From an uncultured Lachnospiraceae bacterium (GTDB lineage Bacteria > Bacillota > Clostridia > Lachnospirales > Lachnospiraceae), in assembly GCA_947591245.1 (NCBI GenBank), contig CANQCY010000007.1, forward strand, positions 1-64,000: 64,000 bases of DNA, read 5' to 3'. The notes below the pieces were generated by a model. The model was given only the letters and a program-made list of their open reading frames with translations. It was not told the origin of the DNA and did no database searches. The position numbers were made by a program, and so were the translations under genes. This document shows, piece after piece, positions 25,491 to 35,043 of this stretch; position 1 is the stretch's first letter, and every line of letters begins with the position of its first letter.

Positions 25491-27281
25491 TCACCGCAGC
25501 CGGTAAACGCAGAGCGTCCCTAAAAACGAATTTTCCTCCCGAACCTTTTCCGCCATTGTCGCCCAGGGCAGCTGCGAATACTCCCGCACTACCTCCGACA
25601 GCTTTATGTCCTCCGCCATTTTCTCAGCCACCGTCATGGTCTGGCCGGAACGGATCTCCTCCCGGTCCGATTCCTCCGGCAGGAAACTCGCCTTACGGGC
25701 GATCAGGTATACCCGCCCGCCGTCATCCGGAAGCTTCCCCAGCTCCCTCAGTGTATCTTCTTCGATACTATCCCGCGGCGTAACCGCAAAAAAGCTTGCC
25801 GAATCGCGCACCGACATGCAGCTGTATCCAAATCTCCCCTCGTTTCCCGTCACCAGTATCACATCCGCATCCTTCGTCAGCTGCTCAAGCGGAGCGCCGG
25901 AACATCCCCTCTTAAACAAAGCATGATCCGGCGTCTTAATATATCCTGAAAACACGGCGGCGGCCAATATGGCGGCGGCAAGCATGAGCCTCAGCTTCTT
26001 TTTTCTCTTTGTACTCCTTTTGACTAACCACCATGCCGCTCCCGCAAACGCCGCCGTCAGATACGGCATGATAAAAAACAGATACCGGTCGGCAAACTCA
26101 CCCATTGAAAACATGTCGCAGATATAGGTGATCAGCACGACGGTTCCCAAAGAGACTATAAAACAAAGCATATACCTTTTATTCAAACGGCGGAATCCGC
26201 ACGGGATTTTCTTTATCCGGCGCCACAGCGCTGCGGGAACCTTCTTTATGAACGCACGGAACCGTTCTTCCTTCCGGAGCAAAAACGCAGCGGCAGCCGC
26301 AAACATAAGTACATAGATCAGTACCGTCACCGCATAAGCCCAAAACACAATCGACGGAAAACGAAACGGAATCCCCACCGCCTCCCTTGTCCAGTACAGG
26401 AGGCTGATGCGAAGTTCCAAAAAAAAGGGCAGCTGTTTGTATTCAAGCGCGGGATTTCCAACCGCCAAAACATCCAACGCCGGGGGCCATATCAAAAACA
26501 GCGCCACTACCGACAGCGCCATGCTTTCCCCATACATAAGCATCATCATCCACTGTTTTCTGCACAAGAGATAGACGGCGAATACGAGCGTGAAACAAAA
26601 GCCAAGCATCAGAAACGTGTAGTGGGTCAGGCTCCCCAGAAGCATGACGGCGAACAGCCCCGCCAAATGCGGATACACCTTCTGAAACCTGAGGCGGTAC
26701 ATCCGGCAGTGAAGCCAGAGCAAAAGAATCGCAAATACCGTGAGCATGGCATATCCCCTCAAAAATATAAACGTATACAGCGCCGCTGGCGTAAAACCGT
26801 AACAGGCGCATGCAAGCAGAGCGATTGTCCCTGAATACGCCAGCTCCTTTATCAGAAAATAGTAAGCAATCATCGCCGCCGCAAAAGCAAACGCATTGAT
26901 CGCGTACGCATACCACCATGAAAATGTCTCCGGGAAAAAGGAGCAGACCGTATGGAGCAGCATCGAGTGAAGGGGCGGGTTCATATCCTTCCACATATTA
27001 TAAGCGACGGCGTCATAACGGAACTCCATTCCGTCCTGAACTGTTATAAAATCGCGGATGATCCCGCTATCCAACCATTGATTATGGTTCTTTGAACCCC
27101 TGCCGTCATCCGTTGCAAAAATCCACCGCTCAAAATCCGCATTCGCAAACTGGTAACTCGCACCCTCGTCATTGTGGAATCCTTCTTTTTCAAAGGCAAA
27201 CACGTATGTAATATACCCCAGCTGCGCCGCAATGATCAGAAACAGGAGCAGCGCCGTTTTGTACCTTGCTTTCTTTTTCAT
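25491..27281 (-). CDS. GT-C type membrane glycosyltransferase
   Basis: About 596 residues from ATG 27281 (GAGGAG at seven bases). One helix near the N-terminus is followed by an extracytoplasmic loop with the acidic motif FHNDEGA, as in GT-C/GT39-like enzymes that use polyprenyl-phosphate sugars. Around ten further membrane helices follow (to about residue 450), with an MNPPLHSMLLH segment resembling the second conserved loop. The C-terminal 150 residues form a soluble extracytoplasmic domain. It probably glycosylates a surface protein or polymer; donor and acceptor are unknown. It starts 39 bases after the AAA/PDDEXK gene on the same strand. Confidence 0.8.
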   Translation of the reverse strand: MKKKARYKTALLLFLIIAAQLGYITYVFAFEKEGFHNDEGASYQFANADFERWIFATDDGRGSKNHNQWLDSGIIRDFITVQDGMEFRYDAVAYNMWKDMNPPLHSMLLHTVCSFFPETFSWWYAYAINAFAFAAAMIAYYFLIKELAYSGTIALLACACYGFTPAALYTFIFLRGYAMLTVFAILLLWLHCRMYRLRFQKVYPHLAGLFAVMLLGSLTHYTFLMLGFCFTLVFAVYLLCRKQWMMMLMYGESMALSVVALFLIWPPALDVLAVGNPALEYKQLPFFLELRISLLYWTREAVGIPFRFPSIVFWAYAVTVLIYVLMFAAAAAFLLRKEERFRAFIKKVPAALWRRIKKIPCGFRRLNKRYMLCFIVSLGTVVLITYICDMFSMGEFADRYLFFIMPYLTAAFAGAAWWLVKRSTKRKKKLRLMLAAAILAAAVFSGYIKTPDHALFKRGCSGAPLEQLTKDADVILVTGNEGRFGYSCMSVRDSASFFAVTPRDSIEEDTLRELGKLPDDGGRVYLIARKASFLPEESDREEIRSGQTMTVAEKMAEDIKLSEVVREYSQLPWATMAEKVREENSFLGTLCVYRLR

Positions 27282-27320
27282 TTTGCATCTCCTCATATCG
27301 GCCTTGTCCATATAATAGAA

Positions 27321-29024
27321 TCAGACCCTCCAATCCGCAGCAACGCATACTTCGCAGTCCTTCCCGAAAAAGGCAATCCCATAGCAGGCGATTGACTCGT
27401 ATCCGTCATCTTCCAGTTCCCTTGCATAAGATTTTTCCCTGATCTGCTCCAATGCATGTTCCGCACGTTTTCCAAGTTCCCGATATGTCTTCGCCACATT
27501 AAATTCCACCACATATGCCGTCTTGCGGCGGGATATAGGTTTGATAAACAAGTCCGTCCTACCCGTTCCCCCTTCCCGATTCGACTTCACGACATAGCCG
27601 TCGATTCCATAAAGAACGCCCGCCAGAAAACCATGGTAAAAACTTTCATATGCGTCGTGAAAGCTGATCGTTTGAATAAGCATATCCTCGATCTCCTCCC
27701 GCACGGTTTGTGCATCCTGTTCCATAAATGCACGGAACAGGCGGGTCTGGTCCCTCTTCTTGATTTCTTCGTGAAACCAGGCAAGCACCTTATTTTCAAA
27801 AATGTAACGCACCTCTTCATTTGGGATTTTTAACGTAACATACCTCTGCCTGTCCGCCATCCGCTCCCCAGCCTTGCGGAAATATCCGGTAAAAAACATA
27901 AAATTCCACAAATTATCCATATTTTCATATACTTCATCATAGGTGATATCTTCATGCACCGGCTTTTCCAACGCCCCTTCTGCGATCAGCGCCTCAATCT
28001 CATCTTTGACCTCCCGGTCAGCACGGTCAATCAGACTGCGGACAATACTGTTTGAACTCGTATTTGCCCAGTAAGGGGATGGAAATTCGTTTTTATCTGC
28101 AAGCAAATCCTTTACATAACAAACCACGCTCCACGGATTATACACATTGGCATTCCCAAACACATAACCATTATACCATTTCCGAATCGTCTCATATTTC
28201 TCTGGCATCCCGAAATCCTGACAAATTTGCGTGACTTCCTGATTGGTAAATCCGAAATATTCAGCATAGTTCTTACTTAAAATGGATATAATCTCCAAAT
28301 TATTCATCCCTGTAAAAATAGACTCTTTAGAAATGCGCAGACATCCTGTCAGCACAGCAAATTCCAAATGGGGATTTGTTTTCAGGGCAGACTCAAACAG
28401 CGACCGGATAAAATCCGCCATTTCATCATAATAACCATTCATATACCCGCTCTCCAGCGGCACGTCATACTCGTCAATCAAGACGACGGCTTTTTGCCCA
28501 TAATAGATATGAAGGCATTCCGACAAAAATAACAATGAGTCGCAAACGCTGTCCTGATCCGCTTCTTCCTGCATCAGAGATAGATACCGCTTTTTTTTCC
28601 CCGCCATCGCCGGGGAAGATAAGATGAATTTATGGCGTTCAAACTCAGAGGCAATTCTCCTCACCAGCATTTTATACGAACTTGAAAACGTTAGTTTGCC
28701 AGCAGATTTTAAAGTCAGCGCAATAACCGGATATTTCCCCATGCGCTCCCGGTATCCGCCAGCGCACCGGGCGATGTTCAGTCCGTCAAAAAGCCGGGAA
28801 TAATCCTCTTTTTCTCCGTCCATATTTCTTCCGTCTTCAAAATAATACCGGAGCATGCTCATATTCAGAGACTTCCCAAATCTCCTTGGGCGGGTGAACA
28901 GGTTCACGTCTCCCTTTTTATCAATCAATTCCTTAATAAACATCGTCTTATCCACATAATAATAATCCGATGCAATCAGTTTTTCAAAATCATCTACGCC
29001 AATCGGCAATGGCTTCTGTTCCAT
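27321..29024 (-). CDS. AAA-ATPase-like protein with C-terminal PDDEXK nuclease domain
   Basis: 567 residues from ATG 29024; an upstream TTG (29039) is less likely. The N-terminus PLPIGVDDFEKLIASDYYYVDKT is followed by a P-loop variant FTRPRRFGKSLNMSML and a Walker B strand VVLIDEYDVPLE, typical of the AAA-ATPase_like family. The C-terminal 120 residues carry GRTDLFI, then YVVEFNVAK, the PD-(D/E)XK residues of PDDEXK_9. Such proteins are common, often multi-copy, in gut anaerobes and Bacteroidetes; function is unproven, with nucleic-acid or mobile-element links suggested. It lies 33 bases after argD without a visible terminator. Confidence 0.85.
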   Translation of the reverse strand: MEQKPLPIGVDDFEKLIASDYYYVDKTMFIKELIDKKGDVNLFTRPRRFGKSLNMSMLRYYFEDGRNMDGEKEDYSRLFDGLNIARCAGGYRERMGKYPVIALTLKSAGKLTFSSSYKMLVRRIASEFERHKFILSSPAMAGKKKRYLSLMQEEADQDSVCDSLLFLSECLHIYYGQKAVVLIDEYDVPLESGYMNGYYDEMADFIRSLFESALKTNPHLEFAVLTGCLRISKESIFTGMNNLEIISILSKNYAEYFGFTNQEVTQICQDFGMPEKYETIRKWYNGYVFGNANVYNPWSVVCYVKDLLADKNEFPSPYWANTSSNSIVRSLIDRADREVKDEIEALIAEGALEKPVHEDITYDEVYENMDNLWNFMFFTGYFRKAGERMADRQRYVTLKIPNEEVRYIFENKVLAWFHEEIKKRDQTRLFRAFMEQDAQTVREEIEDMLIQTISFHDAYESFYHGFLAGVLYGIDGYVVKSNREGGTGRTDLFIKPISRRKTAYVVEFNVAKTYRELGKRAEHALEQIREKSYARELEDDGYESIACYGIAFFGKDCEVCVAADWRV

Positions 29025-29057
29025 CTCAGCCCCTCGCAATCATAAAGCAATAGTCCG

Positions 29058-30242
29058 TCAAAATTTTGCCAGCGCCTCTCCCAGCTTTTCAGCCATCTCA
29101 TCCACATGAGCCGTCTCAATCACCAGCGGAGGCACAAAACGAATCACATTGGTTCCGGCGCTCAGCAGGAACAGGCCCTTTTCCAGCGCCAGCCCGCAGA
29201 TTTCGCCGACCGGCGCATCGCATTCGAGCCCGCGCATCAGTCCCATGCCGCGCACTTCCTTAGCTGCCGGGTACGTTTGTACCAGCTCGTTTAATTTTTT
29301 CTCAAGATACTCTCCTACGCGATTCACATGATCCGGTATATTTCTTTTTTCAAACAATTCCACCACCTTGGCAACAGCGGCGCAGGCAAGCGGATTCCCG
29401 CCGAATGTCGTTCCATGGTCGCCCGGCGCAAACGCTTTCCCTACTTCTTCCCGCGCAGCGACCGCTCCCACCGCAATCCCGCTTCCGATGCCCTTCGCCA
29501 TCGTCACGATATCCGGTTTCACGCCGTAATGCTCATAGCCGAACATTTTTCCGGTACGCCCCATGCCGCACTGGACTTCGTCACAAATCATCAGTATGCC
29601 GTTTTCCGTACACAAATCGCGGATCCCCCGCATAAACTCCCGCTTTGCCGGATAAACGCCGCCCTCTCCCTGTACGGCTTCCACGATGATCGCACACGTC
29701 CTGTCGCTAATCTGCGCCTTCACGCTCTCCAGATCATTATATTTTGCAAATTTTACGCCGGAAATGAGCGGCCCAAACGGTTCCCTGTATTTTTTCGTTC
29801 CCGTTACCGACAGGGCGCCCATGCTCCTCCCGTGAAACGCCTTTTCCATGGAAACGATCTCCGTGCGATTCATCCCGCCCTTCATGACAGCATATTTTCT
29901 CGCCAGCTTTAAAGCGCCCTCATTCGCCTCTGTTCCACTGTTCGCCATAAACACGCGTTCCATACCGCTCACTTTGACGAGCGCTTTCGCCGCCTCCAAA
30001 AGCGGCTCCGAATAAAAGAAATTCGACACATGTAAAATTTTATCTATTTGAGATTTTAACGCCGCCTTAAACTCGTCGTCGCTATAGCCGAGCGCATTTA
30101 CGGCGATGCCCCCTCCAAAATCAAGATATTTCTTCCCCTCCGTATCATACAGATACACGCCTTCTCCGTGATCGATCACGACCGGATGACGGTTATACGA
30201 ATGAATCAGATACTGCTCCGATTCCTCTATGATTTCCCGCAT
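29058..30242 (-). CDS. argD: Acetylornithine aminotransferase
   Basis: 394 residues; AAAGGAG precedes ATG 30242. Class III PLP aminotransferase that converts N-acetylglutamate semialdehyde to N-acetylornithine with glutamate. Motifs: FGGGIAVNALGY, NSGTEANEGALKLARKY (phosphate loop), AFHGRSMGALS, ICDEVQCGMGRTGK (Asp for the PLP ring) and the Schiff-base Lys in TMAKGIGSG. Last arginine gene of argC-argJ-argB-argD. Full length. Confidence 0.95.
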   Translation of the reverse strand: MREIIEESEQYLIHSYNRHPVVIDHGEGVYLYDTEGKKYLDFGGGIAVNALGYSDDEFKAALKSQIDKILHVSNFFYSEPLLEAAKALVKVSGMERVFMANSGTEANEGALKLARKYAVMKGGMNRTEIVSMEKAFHGRSMGALSVTGTKKYREPFGPLISGVKFAKYNDLESVKAQISDRTCAIIVEAVQGEGGVYPAKREFMRGIRDLCTENGILMICDEVQCGMGRTGKMFGYEHYGVKPDIVTMAKGIGSGIAVGAVAAREEVGKAFAPGDHGTTFGGNPLACAAVAKVVELFEKRNIPDHVNRVGEYLEKKLNELVQTYPAAKEVRGMGLMRGLECDAPVGEICGLALEKGLFLLSAGTNVIRFVPPLVIETAHVDEMAEKLGEALAKF

Positions 30243-30275
30243 GATTTTTCTCCTTTCCGCAATTCTTTCCGCCTT

Positions 30276-31175
30276 TCACACTTCATATTTGTACAAACTC
30301 TGTTCGTTTCCGATAAAGGCTGTGCCAATTCCCTTCTTTGTGTAAAACTCCAGCAGCAGGCAATGTTCCACCCTGCCGTCCAGAATATGCACGCGGCCCA
30401 CGCCGCCCTCTACCGCGTCTATGCAATTTCTGAGTTTCGGAAGCATGCCGCCGCCGACAAACCCCTCGTCGATCATTTTGCGCGCCTCATCCAGCGTCAG
30501 CACGGATAAAAGGGTGGACGGATCGTTTGCATCCCGGCATACGCCCTCGATATCCGTCATAAATACGAGCTTTTCCGCTTTGATCGACTTGGCGATTGCG
30601 CACGCCGCATCATCTGCATTGATGTTATAGGATTTATAGTCGTCCCCCAGCCCGATCGGCGCGATGATAGGCACAAAATCATGCTCGATCAGCGTGTCGA
30701 TCAAATCCGGATTCACTTCCCTGACGTCCCCCACATAACCGATATCCCTGCCATTCACAATCTTTTTGTCGCAAATAATGGAGCCGCCGTCCTTGCCGCT
30801 GATGCCCGCCGCGCGCACGCCGAGCTTTTCCATCATCTGGACGAGGTGCTTATTTACTTTGTTCAGCACCATCTCCGCCACTTCCATCGTATCCTCATCC
30901 GTCACGCGAAACCCTTCAGCAAATTCCGGCTCTTTGCCCATCAGGCGCACCCACTTGCTGATCTCTTTTCCGCCGCCGTGTACAATGATCGGTTTCATGC
31001 CGACCAGCTTTAATAACGCCACGTCCTTTATCACGCTCTGCTGGAGTTTTTCGTCTAACATTGCGCTTCCGCCATATTTTACGATCACTTTCTTATCGCT
31101 AAAATCCCGTATGTACGGGAGCGCTTCGATCAAGGTCTCCGCTTTGATCAGCACGTCGTTCATATGCTTATCCAT
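30276..31175 (-). CDS. argB: Acetylglutamate kinase
   Basis: 299 residues, start ATG 31175 with AAAGGA upstream. It phosphorylates N-acetylglutamate, the commonly arginine-inhibited step. Motifs: [21 protein letters not shown] (substrate loop), [17 protein letters not shown] and [13 protein letters not shown]. The extended N-terminal helix region (about 25 residues before KVIVKYGG) fits the arginine-sensitive hexameric form, which is inference. 19 bases separate it from argJ and 33 from argD. Confidence 0.96.
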   Translation of the reverse strand: MDKHMNDVLIKAETLIEALPYIRDFSDKKVIVKYGGSAMLDEKLQQSVIKDVALLKLVGMKPIIVHGGGKEISKWVRLMGKEPEFAEGFRVTDEDTMEVAEMVLNKVNKHLVQMMEKLGVRAAGISGKDGGSIICDKKIVNGRDIGYVGDVREVNPDLIDTLIEHDFVPIIAPIGLGDDYKSYNINADDAACAIAKSIKAEKLVFMTDIEGVCRDANDPSTLLSVLTLDEARKMIDEGFVGGGMLPKLRNCIDAVEGGVGRVHILDGRVEHCLLLEFYTKKGIGTAFIGNEQSLYKYEV

Positions 31176-31194
31176 ATCCGTCTTTTCCTTTCTT

Positions 31195-32418
31195 CTAGGA
31201 ACGGTAATCCCCGTTTATTTTTACATAATCATACGTCAGATCGCAGCCCCATGCCGTTGCTTCCGCTTCTCCCTGCTTCATATCCACAGTCACGGCCACT
31301 TTTTCCGACGACAAAATCTTCGTTGCCTCTTCTTCGCTGTACGCTGCGTCCATGCCGTCTTTGACTACCTGGATCTCCCCGTATTCGCTGCGATAGTACA
31401 GATCAACCCGCTCCGGGTCAAAGGATGCGCCTGAATATCCGAGCGCGCACAAAATACGGCCCCAGTTGGCGTCACAGCCGAACACAGCCGCTTTCACAAG
31501 GTTGGAGGAAATCACCGACCTGCTCAGTATTTTTGCCTCCTCGACTGCGGCCGCATGTTTCACCGTAACCTCCAAGAGCTTTGTACAGCCCTCCCCATCG
31601 CCCGCCATTTGTTTTGCAAGCTCGCGCGCCACAGCAAAAAGCGCTTCCTTAAAATCATCATATTCCTTTGTTCCTTTTTTAATTTCTGGAACGCCGGACA
31701 TGCCGTTTGCCAGCACCAGGCACGTATCGTTTGTGGAAGTGTCGCGATCTACCGATATCATATTAAACGTATCGCCAACTACATCCCGCAGCGTTTCCTG
31801 CAAAAGCCCTCCTCCGATGCGGGCGTCCGTTGTGATCACGCTGAGCATCGTCGCCATATTCGGATGAATCATTCCTGATCCCTTGCTCATGCCGCCGACA
31901 TGCACTTCCCTTCCCTGCGCCTCGAAAACGGCGGCGCATTCCTTCGGCGCCGTATCCGTCGTCATAATAGCCTCTGCCGCCGCTTTCGCCGCCTCCCTTT
32001 TGTCAGAAAGCGCCTCTTTTAATAAGACGGCTCCCTTCCGGATCGGTTCCATGCGCAGCTGCATTCCGATCACTCCTGTCGAAGCGGTAAGCACTTCTTC
32101 CGTTTTTACCGAACAGGCTTCCGCCACCGCTTCCGCCATCCCGGCATTGTATTCTTTTCCCTGTGCTCCGGTGCACGCATTTGCGATTCCGCTGTTTAAT
32201 ACGACCGCATGAACCGGCGCGCCTTTGGAAATGATTTGCTGATCCCACAGCACCGGCGCCGCCTTTACTGCATTTGTAGTGAAGGTTCCCGCCGCCGCCG
32301 CCGGCTTTTCCGTGAATACAAGCGCCATATCCTTCCGGTTCTCATATTTTATGCCCGCCTCCACCCCCGAAGCCATAAATCCTTTTGCAGCTGTCACGCC
32401 GCCCTCGATTATTTTCAT
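31195..32418 (-). CDS. argJ: Bifunctional ornithine acetyltransferase/N-acetylglutamate synthase
   Basis: 407 residues from ATG 32418 (GAGG six bases before); longer in-frame starts reach into argC. ArgJ moves the acetyl group from acetylornithine to glutamate, recycling it. The self-cleavage site with nucleophilic Thr is in LTASTGVIG, splitting the alpha and beta chains; [14 protein letters not shown] follows in the beta chain. Whether it is bifunctional or only transfers acetyl groups cannot be read; no argA is seen in the window. It is second in the arginine operon. Confidence 0.95.
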   Translation of the reverse strand: MKIIEGGVTAAKGFMASGVEAGIKYENRKDMALVFTEKPAAAAGTFTTNAVKAAPVLWDQQIISKGAPVHAVVLNSGIANACTGAQGKEYNAGMAEAVAEACSVKTEEVLTASTGVIGMQLRMEPIRKGAVLLKEALSDKREAAKAAAEAIMTTDTAPKECAAVFEAQGREVHVGGMSKGSGMIHPNMATMLSVITTDARIGGGLLQETLRDVVGDTFNMISVDRDTSTNDTCLVLANGMSGVPEIKKGTKEYDDFKEALFAVARELAKQMAGDGEGCTKLLEVTVKHAAAVEEAKILSRSVISSNLVKAAVFGCDANWGRILCALGYSGASFDPERVDLYYRSEYGEIQVVKDGMDAAYSEEEATKILSSEKVAVTVDMKQGEAEATAWGCDLTYDYVKINGDYRS

Positions 32419-32434
32419 ATCTTTCCTCATTTCT

Positions 32435-33475
32435 TTATGGAAATACCGGTACGAACCGGAGTCCCTCCGCCTCGTCCATTCCAAACAGCAAATTCATATT
32501 CTGGACAGCCTGTCCCGCCGCCCCTTTTGTGATATTATCCATCGCTCCCATCATGATCACCCGGCCCGTACGCTCATCCACCTTCGGACAGACGTCCACG
32601 AAATTGCTGCCCTCGACCCATCTCGTCTCCGGACATGTCCCCTCCGGCAGCAAACGCACGAAATACTCATCCTGATAGGCGTCCTCATACGCTTTCCGCA
32701 CCATTTCCGCCGTCACGCCCCGTTTCAGATTCGCATATGCCGTCACAAGAATCCCGCGATTCATCGGAACGAGGTGCGGCGTGAAGTTGAGCGTCACCGG
32801 CTCCCCCGCCGCATAGGAAAGCTGTTCCTCGATTTCCGGCGTATGCCGGTGCGAAGCCACGCCGTAAGCTTTAATATTCTCATTTACCTCACAATACAGA
32901 TTCGGTATCTTCGCCCCTCTTCCCGCTCCGCTTGTACCGGATTTGGCGTCAATCACAAGCGTTTTCATATCGATGTATCCGTTTTTGGCAAGGGGGTAAA
33001 TCGAAAGCACCGAACATGTAGGATAACAGCCCGGATTGGCGATCAGCCTCGCGCCCTTCACCTGCTCCCGGTTTATTTCGCAAAGCCCGTACGCCGCCTC
33101 CGGGATAAGCTGCCTGCTCTCGTGCTTGATTCCATACCATTTTTCGTAAACATCCGCGTCTTTTATCCTGAAATCGGCGCTCAGGTCAATGACCCTGCAA
33201 TTGTCCAGTATTTCCTCATCAATGACCGACGCCAGATATCCCTGCGGCGTCGCCGTGAAAATAACGTCCGCTTCCCGGCTGAGCGCATGGAGATCATCTC
33301 CTTTGCAGACATTTTCCACGATCTGAAACATATTTCCAAACACGGATCCGAATGTTTCGTCCACGTAGCTTCTGGAGCCGTACCATACGATCTCCGCCTC
33401 CTTATGCTGCAACAATAACCTGACAAGCTCCTGTCCGGCATAACCGGTAGAGCCGATAATACCCGCCTTAACCAC
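32435..33475 (-). CDS. argC: N-acetyl-gamma-glutamyl-phosphate reductase
   Basis: 346 residues. The start is GTG 33475, with GGGAGG seven bases upstream and the NADP fold (VKAGIIGSTGYAGQELVRLL) beginning at once; longer ATG starts would include the operator region. ArgC reduces acetylglutamyl phosphate to the semialdehyde. The catalytic Cys lies in IANPGCYPTCS and the His in YGVASHRHTPEIE. First gene of argC-argJ-argB-argD, with an ArgR-like operator and TATAAT promoter upstream. Confidence 0.96.
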   Translation of the reverse strand: MVKAGIIGSTGYAGQELVRLLLQHKEAEIVWYGSRSYVDETFGSVFGNMFQIVENVCKGDDLHALSREADVIFTATPQGYLASVIDEEILDNCRVIDLSADFRIKDADVYEKWYGIKHESRQLIPEAAYGLCEINREQVKGARLIANPGCYPTCSVLSIYPLAKNGYIDMKTLVIDAKSGTSGAGRGAKIPNLYCEVNENIKAYGVASHRHTPEIEEQLSYAAGEPVTLNFTPHLVPMNRGILVTAYANLKRGVTAEMVRKAYEDAYQDEYFVRLLPEGTCPETRWVEGSNFVDVCPKVDERTGRVIMMGAMDNITKGAAGQAVQNMNLLFGMDEAEGLRFVPVFP

Positions 33476-33555
33476 TTTTCTTCCTCCCTTTATAAACCGA
33501 AACTCCGGCCGCATATCATCGCCGTGCGCCATGGCTGCATGCCGCGCCGCAAAAA

Positions 33556-33582
33556 ATGCATAATTTATGCATAAAATGCATA
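33556..33582. promoter_or_regulatory. ArgR-like operator in front of argC
   Basis: ATGCATAATTTATGCAT (33556-33572) overlaps ATGCATAAAATGCAT (33567-33581), two AT-rich palindromes close to the ARG box (TNTGNATWWWWATNCANA). They lie just downstream of the predicted argC transcript start, where a bound repressor would block transcription. No argR gene is in the window. Confidence 0.65.
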
Positions 33583-33604
33583 TTTTTTGTTTGAAACCAG
33601 CTAT

Positions 33605-33633
33605 ATTATACACCTCCTTCAATCATATTGCAA
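33605..33633 (-). promoter_or_regulatory. Promoter of argCJBD
   Basis: Minus strand TTGCAA (33633-33628), 17 bases, TATAAT (33610-33605). Start predicted near 33598, followed directly by the ArgR-like palindromes. Confidence 0.78.
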
Positions 33634-33669
33634 GTAAAAGTGTCATTCAATCATAAAAACTTTTTTCTC

Positions 33670-33698
33670 TTGCATATTATGCAATTATGTTGTATATT
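33670..33698 (+). promoter_or_regulatory. Promoter of argG with overlapping ArgR-like palindrome
   Basis: TTGCAT (33670-33675), 17 bases, TATATT (33693-33698). The -35 element is the left arm of TTGCATATTATGCAA (33670-33684), an ARG-box-like palindrome, so repressor binding would cover the -35. Confidence 0.72.
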
Positions 33699-33732
33699 AG
33701 AAAAAACACAATATATATACGGAGGTTATATC

Positions 33733-34947
33733 ATGAAAGAAAAAGTTATACTTGCTTACTCCGGCGGTCTGGACACGACTGCCATCATACCATGGCTGAA
33801 AGAAAATTTTGACTATGAAGTAATCTGCGTCTGCATCGACTGCGGACAGGAGGAGGAGCTTGACGGTCTGGAAGAACGGGCAAAGTTCTGCGGCGCCTCC
33901 AAGCTTTACATAGAGGATGTTGTCGATGAATTTTGTGACGAATATATCATCCCCTGCGTACAGGCTCACGCCGTATATGAAAATAAATATCTGCTCGGAA
34001 CTTCCATGGCGCGTCCGGTCATTGCCAAACGCCTCGTTGAAATCGCCCGCAGGGAAGGCGCGTCTGCGATCTGCCACGGTGCGACCGGCAAAGGAAATGA
34101 CCAGATCCGTTTTGAGCTCGGCATCAAAGCGCTGGCGCCTGACTTGAAGATTATCGCCGCATGGAGGAGCGACAAATGGACTCTCGATTCCCGCGAATCG
34201 GAAATCGAATACTGCAAGGCGCACGGCATCGACCTTCCGTTTTCTGCGGACTCCAGCTATAGCCGCGACCGCAACCTGTGGCACATAAGCCATGAGGGGC
34301 TGGAGCTTGAAGAACCAGCGAACGAACCGAATTTTGAACACCTCCTCGTCCTTGGCACGACGCCGGAAAAAGCGCCGGAAGAAGGCGAATACGTCACAAT
34401 GACGTTTGAAAAAGGCGTGCCAAAATCCGTAAACGGCAAGGAAATGAAAGTGTCGGACATCATCCGCGAATTGAATAAGCTCGGCGGCAAACACGGAATC
34501 GGCATTGTAGACATCGTGGAAAACCGCGTCGTCGGCATGAAGTCCCGCGGCGTTTATGAAACTCCGGGCGGAACAATTCTGTACGAGGCACACCAGCAGT
34601 TAGAGGAACTGATTCTTGACCGCGACACCTATGCCCTGAAAATGGATATGGGAAATAAACTTGCACAGATCGTTTATGAGGGCAAATGGTTCAGCCCGCT
34701 GCGCGAGGCCGTGCAGGCATTTATTGAATCCACGCAGCAATATGTGACCGGCGAGGTGAAATTTAAGCTTTACAAAGGCAATATCATAAAAGCCGGCACG
34801 ACTTCCCCGTACTCCCTGTATAATGAAGACATCGCCTCATTTACAACCGGCGATCTGTACGACCACCATGACGCGGAGGGATTTATCAATCTGTTCGGAC
34901 TGTCCACTAAAGTCCGCGCGCTGAAAATGCAGGAAGCCGGCAAGTAA
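33733..34947 (+). CDS. argG: Argininosuccinate synthase
   Basis: 404 residues from ATG 33733, seven bases after GGAGG. It joins citrulline and aspartate using ATP. The PP-loop [10 protein letters not shown] opens the protein; [16 protein letters not shown] and [19 protein letters not shown] are typical of the family. It diverges from argCJBD across a shared operator region. argF and argH are not in the window. A strong bidirectional terminator follows. Confidence 0.97.
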   Translation: MKEKVILAYSGGLDTTAIIPWLKENFDYEVICVCIDCGQEEELDGLEERAKFCGASKLYIEDVVDEFCDEYIIPCVQAHAVYENKYLLGTSMARPVIAKRLVEIARREGASAICHGATGKGNDQIRFELGIKALAPDLKIIAAWRSDKWTLDSRESEIEYCKAHGIDLPFSADSSYSRDRNLWHISHEGLELEEPANEPNFEHLLVLGTTPEKAPEEGEYVTMTFEKGVPKSVNGKEMKVSDIIRELNKLGGKHGIGIVDIVENRVVGMKSRGVYETPGGTILYEAHQQLEELILDRDTYALKMDMGNKLAQIVYEGKWFSPLREAVQAFIESTQQYVTGEVKFKLYKGNIIKAGTTSPYSLYNEDIASFTTGDLYDHHDAEGFINLFGLSTKVRALKMQEAGK

Positions 34948-34974
34948 ACATTCTTTGATTCAAACGCGCGAAAA

Positions 34975-35006
34975 GAGGGCGCCAAAAACCGGCGCCCTCT
35001 TTCTTT
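34975..35006. terminator. Bidirectional terminator between argG and nifJ
   Basis: GAGGGCGCC (34975-34983) and GGCGCCCTC (34991-34999) make a perfect 9-bp stem with a 7-base loop. TTTCTTT follows on the plus strand and TTTT on the minus strand, so it can serve both convergent genes. Confidence 0.9.
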
Positions 35007-35043
35007 ATAAGCTTTTTTAAGCCTTTCGGCTCAAATTTTATCC

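Noticed and set aside
34984-35043. Second terminator for nifJ at the AAGCC/GGCTC hairpin
   Set aside because: The stem is short and mismatched and is not followed by a T run on the minus strand; the argG hairpin serves both.
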